A stretch of 64,000 nt of DNA from Mesostigma viride (Eukaryota > Streptophyta > Mesostigmatophyceae > Mesostigmatales > Mesostigmataceae), in contig RPFO01000102.1 of assembly GCA_009746045.1 (NCBI GenBank), positions 2,716,534 to 2,780,533 of the forward strand, in the 5' to 3' direction. Made by a program: the position numbers and the translations under genes. Every line of letters starts with the position of its first letter. Positions within the stretch are counted from its first letter, which is position 1. This document shows, piece by piece, positions 12,601 to 24,600 of this stretch. The notes under the pieces were generated by a model. That model did not search any database, had not been told where the DNA came from, and worked only from the letters and a program-made list of their open reading frames with translations.

Positions 12601-15600
12601 TGTCTATTAGCATAAAGAGTAGTGTCATGCTATCTATTAGCATAAAGAGTAGTGTCATGCTATCTATTAGCATAAATAGTAGTGTCATGCTGTCTATTAG
12701 CATAAAGAGCAGTGTCGTGCTATCTATTAGCATAAAGAGTAGTGTAATGCTATCTATTAGCATAAAGAGTCGTGTCATGCTGTCTATTAGCATAAAGAGT
12801 CGTGTCATGCTATCTATTAGCATAAAGAGTAGTGTCATGCTGTCTATTAGCATAAAGAGTAGTGTCATGATACTGTCCACTTTCAAGACAGGATGCAGGG
12901 AGCCCGATGGTTGCTTTCCTGGTGGCCCCAGTCCTCTCTACGCGGGTTGCTTTAGAAAGCACACAAACGTATGGTAGAATCAGAATCAGCACCCTGTGTG
13001 GAGAGCCTGATAAGCCTGGCCCCGTGTGGCTACCCTTTCGTTCTATCTGTTTCCTATGTTTCCTATGTTTCCTATGTTTCCTATGTTTCCTATGTTTCCT
13101 ATGTTTCCTATGTTTCCTATGTTTCCTATGTTTCCTATGTTCCCTATGTTTCCTATGTTTCCTATGTTTCCTATGTTTCCTATGTCTCCTATGTTTCCTA
13201 TGTTTCCTATGTTTCCTATGTTTCCTATGTTTCCTATGTTTCCTATGTTTCCTATGTTTCCCATGTTTCCTATGTTTCCTATGTTTCCTATGTTTCCTAT
13301 GTTTCCTATGTTTCCTATGTTTCCTATCTTTCCTATCTTTCTCATCTTTCCTACCTTCCCTATCTTCTTTATCTTCCCTATCTTCCCTATCTTCCCTATC
13401 CTCCCTATCTTCCCTATCTTCCCTATCTTCCCTATCTTCCCTATCTTCCCTATCTTCCCTATCTTCCCTATCTTCCCTATCTTCCCTATCTTCCCTATCT
13501 TCCCTATCTTCCCTATCTTCCCTATCTTCCCTATCTTCCCTATCTTCCCTATCTTCCCTATCTTCCCTATCTTCCCTATCTTCCCTATCTTCCCTATCTT
13601 CCCTTTCTTCCCGCGTTGGCACAACTCTGCGGAGCACAGTAGAATCCTAGTTAACAGCGTGCTGGGAGCCTGATGCAGTGTTTGATTAAAATCGATGAAT
13701 GTAATTTTTTCGTTCCTACTCCCCAGGATCGCGCCGGACGTGTACACGTACACGACGCTGGTGAAGGCCTGCTGCGAGAGCGGGGACCTGGACCGCGCGC
13801 TGGCGCTCGTCACCACCATGAAGGAGGGCGGCGTGCGGCCCAACGCGCGCACGTACGCCACGCTCATGAACGGCTGGGCGCGCCGCGGCAACTACCACAT
13901 GGCGCAGCAGACGGTTCGTCGTTGATAGCACTTGTAGCGTTGGTATAGTAATCTTACCAAGTGGCTGAATGCGCAGCTGCCACACGACGCAGCAGACGGT
14001 GCGTCTATATCATTGTCATATGATTCGTATTGTAATGCTAATAACAACATTACGTTATATTACGTTTTGTTACATCACGCTTTGTTATACGTTTTATTAT
14101 CAGGACTAATCGGTTTCGCGGCTTTGTCCCCCCTCCATCCATCCACGGGAATATGTGCTACATGATCTCCCAACGGAGTCATGTTATAATTTAATTTAAT
14201 TTAATTTAATTTAATTTAATTTAATTTAATCAGGACTTCGGAAGTGGTTCTTGGGTGAACGGGCAGCTACCGCACGGCGCAGCCGACGCTGTGTGGATAT
14301 TTTCACGATCCCATTACAGAAGTAGTGTTCCTGGTCGAGATGGATTATAACGATTAGGAGTAATACTAGTACTTTTCAGTGGTTGGAAGGACTTGTACCG
14401 CAGGAAGCCCACGACAGGCAAGAACGTTATCGTAAGCGAACCCGCTATAGAACCACTTCGGTTGCCATCATGCCATGCATGGTGCAGGTGGCCCAGGGTG
14501 GAATCTGACAGTTGGATTGCACAGTGGTTGCTGCGCGAGGCGATATCAGATAAGTGGGTGCCAGACAGCCGGTGGGAACCCCCGATGGATAGCTGGCGTT
14601 GGCTTACTAGTATAACTAGTAATAATACGCCTGTTATTACTCTAGTATACTTCAATTTTGTTTGTGGCGGAATTTTACGATTTTTTTTAAAAAAAGTAAC
14701 TTGTTTTTCTCCTGATTTTTTTTTCTTTAGGCGCGGGTCCAAACTGTCACAGATGGGGGTGCTGTCACCAGGACCTACGCTTGCTTCTGACTTCTGACCA
14801 CCCGGTTTCGTTGGGGCACATTCATATGCCAGCGTTGATGGAATCTACATGCCTTGCAGATGGAAGGAATGACCAAAGCTTGCCGTATCATGCTCCCTCT
14901 TCGAAGGCCAGGACTTATACGCTACCGTTGCATTTTAGTTAGGTCTCCGCTATATATGTGTGTGACAGAGGTATCATAGAGATATGTTCGTTTCAAAGTA
15001 TCAAATAGATAGATCACCAAGGTGTTCCGCATGTCAAACCGCGCGTTGACCGCTAATGCTAAATACTGTAGCTGCTATTTATCAACGTACGCGTGTGCGT
15101 GACAGATGGAAGAGATGACCAAGGCGTGCCGCATGACCAAGCCGCCACTGGTGGCGTTCAACTTGCTGCTGAAGGCGGCAGTGCGGGGGTCTGACCTAAA
15201 GCAGGTGAGCGCGCAAGGGGGCCAGTGCGGGGTTCTGACCGCAAGCAGGTGGGAGCACACCGTGCGTGCACGTCACGGCATGTTACAGTGACCAGCAAAT
15301 GTTACAGTATCACCACGCCCAAATAACACAACGCCCTGTCTGGTGTTTTGCATGGCGTTGAGGCTACACTTCGCATGTCCCTGACCTCGCGGATGACGTC
15401 ATCTTAGTTCTCATCATATCAATAATATTTTTTACAAAATTACTTAAAATCATGCACTCATCAGCTGTTGCCCATCTGCTCGCGACTCCCTCGCTTGAAC
15501 TTGCCCCGCTCCCTGCTCTCTGCACCCTGCATCCCGCAGGCGCTGCAGGTGCGCGCGAGCATGCGTGCCCAGGGCGTCAAGCCCGACAACTACAGCTACT

Positions 15601-18600
15601 CCACGCTCATCGAGGGAGCCGCGGGGGCGGGCAGCCTGAGCCTGGCGTTTGACCTGTTCAACGAGATGAAGGTATGTGGTATCATGCTGCTCTCAACCAC
15701 TCTCTGGGGTAGTGTGACCTGTTCCACGAGCTGAAGGTGTGTGGTATCATGCTGCTCTCAACCACTCTCTGGGGTAGTGTGACCTGTTCAAAGTAAAACC
15801 TTCAACTTGGAGTGGTTAGATTCAGGTTATTAGAGGGGGGAAGTATTAGTAGGGAAGCTTTTTTTTTGCCTTCCTCTGTTTGTACTTATTTATGTGCTTT
15901 GCGGTAGTTCTTTCAGCGCTTGCTACAGATGTTGTTTTTAGTAGCAACCCAGTCCATACTTTTTGCATCCTCGTCTTGACCTCCCTTCAACATTTGCATA
16001 GATATGTATATCTCATATGCTGTCACTGTGAGTCTCAATACAGTGCAATATGCTGTCACTGTGGGCTGTAATACAGCACAGGGAGAGGCGCATTGCACTT
16101 AACAATATAGGACCCACGCTGACAATATACTAGTGCTATTGGTAGTACATATGCCAGTACCAGTCTAAGACTAACAGAGCGCATCCACGGGTGTAGTTTG
16201 TGTATGGACTATTTGGTGCTGCTAATGCAAGGACTATACCACTCTGCAGGTATAACCGGTGCAAAGGCTGTAGGTCACTGCCACCATGTGCGCGCCGCCG
16301 ATTGCTGTGTGGGCACATAGGTGCTGCTTGTGTCCTTTAGTACTTCTATTTGATTATATTATCTTACGCACAGTTAGTTGCTATGCATGCACCGTGGTGG
16401 ATCATTTTGCATGAAGCATCCCATCACTTGTTGCATCTATGCTATCTACCATGTGCGCTATCTATCATTTGTGCTATCTGGCACATGCGCCATCTACCAT
16501 GTGTGCTATCTATCATGTAATTTTTATTCATGAAGCATCCTATCATTATTTGCATGAATGCTGCCTTTCGTATGTGCTATCTATCATGTGTGCCATTCAT
16601 ATTGCCATGCTATCTATAAAGCGTGCTATCTGACACGTGCACTATCAATCATGCGTGCTATCTATCATGCGTGCTTTTGACATCCGTGCTAACTATCATG
16701 CGTGCTATCTATCATGCGTGCTATCTGACACGCGTACTATCTATCACGTGCGCCATCCGCATTTCGATCCGGGGCGTGGATCTCAGGAGTCGGGCGTTCG
16801 CGCGGGCGTCATCGAGTACGGGGCCATCATCAAAGCGTGCTGGTGGGTGGGCATTTTCTTTTCTGCATCATCAAAGCGTGCTGGTGGGTGGGCATGTTCT
16901 TCGCTGCATCATCAAAGCATGCTGGTGGGTGGGCGTTTCCATGGTAGAAGCATTCGCTGACCATATGGGATAACAACCACACGCGATGACCTAGACATGC
17001 GTGCGAGTTGGGCATTTTCTTTGTTATAATTGCTTGCCAACAGTGTGGGAAAACAATGAGGCACGAATGACATAGGCGTGCGGGTGAGATGTGGCCCGAT
17101 GCCAAGAATGTGGTGGCAAGTCATCTGATCATTCTGGCGGCTGTCACCCAACCTCAATGTGCTGAGATTCTCCCAGGGTGTGTTGACGGGTGGGCATTGT
17201 CATTTGGATGACCAATCATTGGATGAACAAACTCCATGGCATGGCAGGAGGCACGTGCTTGTCAATGATGCTGACAGCATACTATTTTACATCGCCAAGC
17301 ACATACTAATCAACTCTACTGTCATGGAGGCATGCTGGCCAGCTATACGCGGTTAGCATGAGCATCAGCATCAGCATCAGCAGGTAGCATCAGCACCAGC
17401 ATCAGCAGTGAATAGGTATATAGCATCCGCATTGGTCCATGCATATGAAGCATCAAGGGAGGTATGTGCAAATTTCATGCTTGGGTGGGAAAAAAAATGA
17501 CCTGCTTGGCTTGCTTGCTTCCCTGCCTGCTGCTGACTTGTGGCCTTGCCTGTTAGAGGCAGAGGTTGCCTTTTGCTAAGGCTGGGTACCGCTACAATGG
17601 GTCACTAAGTGCGTCACAGTGGCCGCCCGGAATGTGTTATGTTCGCCGGTTGCATTTGACAGCAAGTGCTTGGAGGGCGAGGCTGTCGTGTGCAACGTCT
17701 CCTCATCATGCCCTGCTATACTGGTTACAATTGTCTTCTGTTTGGGTTGCGTGCCCCAGCAAGTGCTTGGAGATGGACACGGCGCTGCGGCTGGCCCGCG
17801 AGATGGTCGCTGCTGGCATCCCCCACAACTCGCGCACGTACACCATCCTGGTAGACGGTGCGTGGCCCCTTGGCCCACAAACACCTTTCTCATCGCCTCC
17901 TCTCTGCTCAGCATGCTGTTCCACACCTCCGTTCTCCTCGCCTCCGCTCTGCTCGCCTCCGTTCTCCTCGCCGTGTTGGCCTACAACAACCTTTCTATAC
18001 AATTTTTTTCATCAGCCGACCTTAAAATATGAATGCCCTCTTTAATCCTAGCATCCCACTTATGTGTACTCTCCACGCGTTGGTTCACCTCAAACCTTTC
18101 TCAACACCACTCGATGTGTTGTGCTCGATGTTGCTTTCCTCTCCACGCTGCCTTTCTCTACACCGCCCTGCTCCTCGCTACCCTGATTATCCTGCCTCCT
18201 TGCGTACGCCTAGTACTTTGTATGGTCGCGATGTTGGGAGGACCTTTCTTGCGTCAAGGCTTTTTTGCGTGTAGCACTTTTGTCGCTACATCTGACATGT
18301 CTGCCGCTTGGCCGTCTCCAATGTTCCTATTTTGACTCAGAGAATTATGTCTCATCTTTGTCTCACATGTCCCAAAATGCGCCTATTGTTAGTCCCTTAA
18401 CTCTCGTGCTACTGATCTGTAAGTGAGATGCGGGCTGTAGCTCAGTAAAGATCTGCCTGGCATCTGCCTGTCTGTCCCCGTTGCCCGTCTGTTAGATTGT
18501 TTTATCTTATTAGCAAAATGTTATATATGCCTGACATGGTTTGTTCTTCGCCTGTAATGAAATATAACACTTCTGCTGTCATGCTCCCCTTGTCCCCGCC

Positions 18601-21600
18601 CCCCCCCCCTCCCCCCATATCTCCGCATTTCAAATATGCTTTTGTATTTAAATCAGCGAGCTGCCTCCGTTCCTGCCTGCTAATCAACATGGTGTTCGCT
18701 CTCCTTTCAACTTTCTCTATTCTTCACGCCGTCTGCAGGCTATACGCGCATGGGGGATCTGCCCTCAGCCTACATGCTCGTGGAGAAAATGAAGGTGCGT
18801 GCCCACGGGCAATCAGCCCTCACGGTAGACCGTGGCTACGGTGTGTGGCTGGGTGATTGTTGGCATTACCGTCATCGTACTTGTCATCACCACGATCAGG
18901 GTCCCATGATTTATTGTTACCGTGCCATGTGTTGTGTTACCTGAACGGCTCGTTATTGCCACACGGCTGACACTTGTGGGCGTGCTATAGCTTCGCAAGG
19001 CAACCACCCAAGCGTCGTAGTGACCAGTGCAGTGACCAATGGGTCTAGTGCAGTATGCTACAGCTTCGCAAGGCAACCACCCAAGCGTCGTAGTGACCAG
19101 TACAGTGACCAATGGGTCTAGTACAGTATGCTACGGCTTCGCAAGGTAACCACCCAAGCGTCATAGTGACCAGTACAGTGACCAATGGGTCTAGTGCAGT
19201 ATGCTACAGCTTCGCGAGGCAACCACCCAAGCGTTGTAGTGACCAGTACAGTGACCAATGGGTCTAGTGCAGTATGCTACAGCTTCGCAAGGCAACCACC
19301 CAATCGTCGTAGTGACCAGTACAGTGACCAATGGGTCTAGTGCAGTATGCTACAGCTTCGCAAGGCAACCACCCAACAAATATAATAACCTGTGGGTCCA
19401 TGCTACAGCTTTCAAGGCAAACACCCAACAGTCAACAGCGACCAGTACAAAGATCATCGGGTTCCATGCTGGAAGCTTTTGCAAGGCAACCGCCTTCATA
19501 TTCAAATTATATCTGGATTTAAAGTGCCGTTCGTGCCTCCCTGTTGGGCCTTGCTGGCAGCTCTACTGATCATATCTGAGCGCATCTGCTCGTCTCCAAA
19601 AACTTATCTTGGGGTGCAGGCGGACGGCCTTCATCCCACGGCCAGCACCTACACTTGCCTCGTGAACGGCCACTGCAAGGTTTGTCAGCACTCCTAAAGC
19701 TACCAAGTCGGCATCAGACCAAGACCAGGACGATTTAGAGGCTATGCTACTCATCCAATTCGAGAACACGAAGCATGTCACTAGAGAATAGGCAGAGACT
19801 ATGGATGGAGAATAGGCAGAGACTACGGATGGAGAATAGGCAGAGACTACGGATGGAGAATAGGCAGAGACTACGGATGGAGAATAGGCAGAGACTATGG
19901 ATGCAGAATAGGCAGAGACTACGGATGGAGAATAGGCAGAGACTATGGATGGAGAATAGGCAGAGACTACGGATGGAGAATAGGCAGAGACTACGGATGG
20001 AGAATAGGCAGAGACTACGGATGGAGAATAGGCAGAGACTACGGATGGAGAATAGGCAGAGACTATGGATGGAGAATAGGCAGAGAGTACGGAGCATCGG
20101 GCATGGGGAAGCGGGGTAGAGAAAGTGGGGAGCCCGCCACAGGCAGGATGACCAGTCGTCTACCATATTTTTAGCATTCTTGCTCCTTGTGGGGTTTGCA
20201 CTGTCGTTGCTGTTGTTGTCGATGCTGGTCATCGTTGTTGTTGTCAGACCTGTTGTTAGGACTCAGTACAGCATTTGGCAGCTGGCATCATGAGCCTTCC
20301 CAGAAGCGCCCACCCGCACTTCCTGCCACGACTGGCAGCCCGTCACAGCACCACACCCAGAATGCTCGCAAAAGCATAAAAAAGGGGGGGGGGGGTTGTA
20401 GCTGAAGTCCTGTCATATGCAGAATGGAATCTTAAGTATATTATAATTTCATTTATCATGGGCACCGCTCATCCCTGGCCCCAATGCCCCTCTTGTGTCT
20501 CCGCCGCGCTGAACTGGCCAGCATGGTTACATTCCAGCACCTCTCTTCCCGTCGCCAGCTCCTTTAGAGGCGCCAGAGGCCCGGAGAGGCTCGTGAAGAA
20601 GGCGCTGAATGCGTGATTTCGACAGTCAATCATCTGGAGGGCACAGAGCATGACAGCTGGCACTCCATATCCACCTGTGTCGATTTTATTCCCTTGCTAA
20701 GTAGGTTACAGGATGCCATATGCCTCTGGGGGTCATACCGCCATCCCCTAAGAGCCTAAAAGCACATGCCCATCCAGCTGGGGTTAAACTCCAGCGGAGG
20801 TAAGGCCCCGCCAGGGAGGGTGCTGCGTAATCATATGTGCAGACATTCTAGTATAAGCTTGTGATAGCTCAGCTGAAAAGTCTCGTCAAGAGGATGTATG
20901 ATCGTGTGTACGACATCGTTTTCTTCGTCTGCAAGTCAGCAATCGGGAAGTTTCAGGAGCTAAAAATAGGTCGCGGCCCCCAGGAGGCACCTGGCTTGAC
21001 TTTCTCCCACATTTCATGGCATGGAAGGGATGTTCCGCCATGGATTAGTTGTTTTGAAAGCCCCAGGTCAAACAAAAGTTTTACTATTTTAAGGTTGTTA
21101 TGTTTGCATGTGGCTGTTTCCATGCAAAGTTTAGCCTCAAAGTTCATAACTTGAGCTATCCACCTCTAAAAAGCAAGCCGACTGAACAGGCTAGCTCGCC
21201 ATGGGTGTATCTAATCGGCCACAAAGACTCAGCTTCAGAAGCTTTGTTTGTGGTCATGGCTAGGTTTGGGGGTGCCCCCCCCCATTAGGCCTGAAGTCTG
21301 GGCCTTTTGGCTGGGCCGGGTGCACCTTTTGGCGGGGCGCCAGTTGGCTCCAAAGTCCTGGCGCCGGGACTGAAGGATACCTACGGTCCACCTTAAACGA
21401 ACGCCCTAAGAGCATGTGCCCATCCTCAAGCGGGTCTAAACAAATCCCTATTTCCCTCATGGTCCCCTTCCCCCTGGGCAAATGCCGCAGATGGGTGACA
21501 TCGCACTCATCAGCCAGTTCCAACTTCAGCAGGCTTCATGCATGCCTCCATGTCCTGTAGCTGGTACAGAAGCCTTTTGCCACTCAGCTCCAAGGTTCCG

Positions 21601-24600
21601 AACGACATTACCGGTGATAGGCCATCGCTGGCAACCTAAGTTTACTGCGCAGTAGACTTGGGTCGCCAGCGATTCTGTTGCTGGTAATATTGCACAGAGC
21701 CTAAAAGCCGAATGGCAAAAGCTTTCCGTACTATAGTAACCTAACTCCCGCGCATGCATCCCGTGCACGTGTCCCTGTAGCCCTCCCCTTGCTGAATGCC
21801 TTTCTTGCCCCTGGCTCCGCCTCCCTCGGATGAACATGGGAATGGTGCAGATGGGCGACATGGCGCGCGCCTCGGCGCTGGTCGAGAAAATGAAGTCCCT
21901 GGGGGTGGAGCCGCGCGCCACCACCTACCGCACACTGCTGCGAGGTAGGGGCGGTCACTGGGAACTGTACACCGCGGTCATTGAGGATCTTATAGCGCAA
22001 ATAGGAAACCGGGAATGCAAACCGCAAATGGCAGATTCTAAACTTGAAGGTGCAAACTGTATCTGTGTTCCCAGGTGGGCGGGCGGGCGGGTCGGCGGAT
22101 CTGTGTTGTGGATGAACCATCTGAGTGCAGGTCGTCCAGGATGTGCTTTTACCTTGCTTGGTTAACACCATTGTCGCCAGTGGCATCGTTGTCCACTTAG
22201 TCGTCCCTGCAATGGTCCTGTTGCATGTCTCCTTTTCGGGTCGCCATCATTTTTTCCCTTTCCCCTGTCCCCTTTCCCCTCCTGGATCATTCTGTTGGCT
22301 GCAGCGGGCTCGACTCAGGATCATTATCATAAATACTATTACAGCTTTAACCACTAGAATTATTATTAGGTTATGTGCCATTACTATTTACTGCCTCCAG
22401 TCATTTGGCCGCTGCATTCTTCCTCGCCTTGCTCCCATAGTCCCATTATCAACGCTCACGCTCCATGCACCCATGGGCTCCATGTCGCCGTGCACAAATG
22501 GGGCCTTCGTCGCCCGTTCTTGTACAAACGGAATCATCATCCGTCCGTTACCCACAGGGTGGCTCCAGGCGGGCAACTTGGACGAAGCGGTGCGGTCGCT
22601 AGCAGTCATGCGTGAAAACGGCTTCCCACCCAACGGCGCCACGTGAGTCCTCTAAGAAGTGGCGATGAGCGTTATTTCAGGCAAAGTCCAAGCACGAAGG
22701 GGTTGCCTTGCAGCACACAGTATGTAGCCGGAGAGCGCCTCTACCTCTGTCCTCCCTAACGCCTCATATTTTGGCTATTCCAAATACCTTAACCCTACCA
22801 ATAGCCCTGTAGTTACCCTTCATAAGGCTGCCCCCAATAGCCCTGTACTTACCCTTCATAAGGCTGCCCCCAATAGCCCTGTAGTTACCCTTCATAGGGC
22901 TGCCCCCCGTTTGTGCTTCCCCTGATCTGCCTGTTTGGTTTTTCAAAGAGCAGCTCACCACCGCTTAGAGCCACGATTCCATTCATGGCACTCGCTGCAT
23001 GTCTACTAAGAAACCCGCAGGCAGTGGGTGGCGCATTCTACGAGGAAACCCGCAGGCAGTGGGTGGCGTGCACACACACAAACACGAAGTATGTACACAC
23101 TCGCTGTGCTATTGGCTTGCTTCGGCTTCGGCGATCTGAGCCGAGCTGGAAAGGCGCAGCTGTGCAGCGTCACACGCACAGCACATGACACGCATGTATA
23201 CGCAGGGGCAGGGGCACAATCTCTCGTCCATCATTCCCTCGCCGTGGTCTACGGCTGCAAGCATTACAGTACGGAGTGTCTGTGCGCACGCGTGTCCGCT
23301 CTGTTCGCGGTTGCAAGCATCGTTATGCGGCGTGCATGCGCGCACACATGTCCATGTGGGTCCAACACGTGGCCCACCCCTAGGCTCGCTTGCGCCCTAG
23401 GGTTGCCTTGCGCCCTGAGCGCATTTTTCACTGCCCCCCGTGCTTTGCGTGGGCGCGAGTACTGGCCGCCGCCCACGGTTGCTGGCTCATGTATATGGCC
23501 GTTCATTGTCGATACCACACACCTCGTGATAATGTAGGCGTGCCTATGGTGTCCAAGTTGATTATATAATATAGATTGTATAATATGATGCAGCCGAGTA
23601 TATGGTATCGTGATATGTGTACTTGGTGTGCTGTGCTTGCACCACTCAATAGGTAAGTTTTCTTCTGATATGTTTTTCCACCCGGGGTGTTTGCTTCAGA
23701 TGTGTTCTTCCACCCGCCACCCCACCCTTCATCTCATGAAGGACTTTTGCTCTGTGACGCATTCATGTGCTCTAGTTTAGTTTAATTTATATTTAATTGC
23801 GTGCTTTCCTGGTGCGTGCGCAACGTGCAGCTATTCGCTGCTCGTATACTGGTTGCTGGACCGACTGGGTTCGGCCAGCGCTGACACAGGGGAGTCGCCC
23901 GCGCGCCACCAGGCCTCGCTCCTGGCGGCCGTGCACCGGCTGTTGGGGGAGATGAGGGATGCCGGAATAACGCTGGGGAAGGCAGCGATGACGCGGCTGA
24001 TGGACAAGGTGGGTGGATATTTATATTGATAATGATCAATTACGTACTATGTATAGTAGCATGTTATTAAATGTATTCAGCAATAATGACGAGTTAGGCA
24101 GATCATGAGGACCATGCAGCGGGTGGGTGTACACGGTGCGGTGGCTATATGCTTCCACGTGTGTTTTCATTCATAGCACTACTATATATGTGTGTTATTT
24201 GTATGTTTAATTTTCTTCTGTTGCATGCCATTCAAACCTCCATAATTTGTCATTCTCAATGAATATATGTGTACTAATACATAGTATGTACACATGGGTA
24301 GTTGTTCCTAGTTGATTCTTGGGTTGTTCCATGGGTAGTTGTTCCTAGTTGATTCTTGGGTTGTTCCATGGGTAGTTGTTCCTAGTTGATTCTTGGGTTG
24401 TTCCATGGGTAGTTGTTCCTAGTTGATTCTTGGGTTGTTCCATGGGTAGTTGTTCCTAGTTGATTCTTGGGTTGTTCCATGGGTAGTTGTTCCTAGTTGA
24501 TTCTTGGGTTGTTCCATGGGTAGTTGTTCCTAGTTGATTCTTGGGTTGTTCCATGGGTAGTTGTTCCTAGTTGATTCTTGGGTTGTTCCATGGGTAGTTG

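Noticed and set aside
12810-13891. Long open frames with EDREDR, GNIGNI, FPMFPM or SLSSLS repeats on both strands
   Set aside because: They are readings of the 9-bp minisatellite, whose period is a multiple of three, so several frames stay open. They lie inside a PPR intron.
18429-18490. GGGCTGTAGCTCAGT resembling a tRNA 5' half
   Set aside because: No B box (GGTTCGANTCC-like) and no complementary acceptor stem follow; only the A-box-like string matches.
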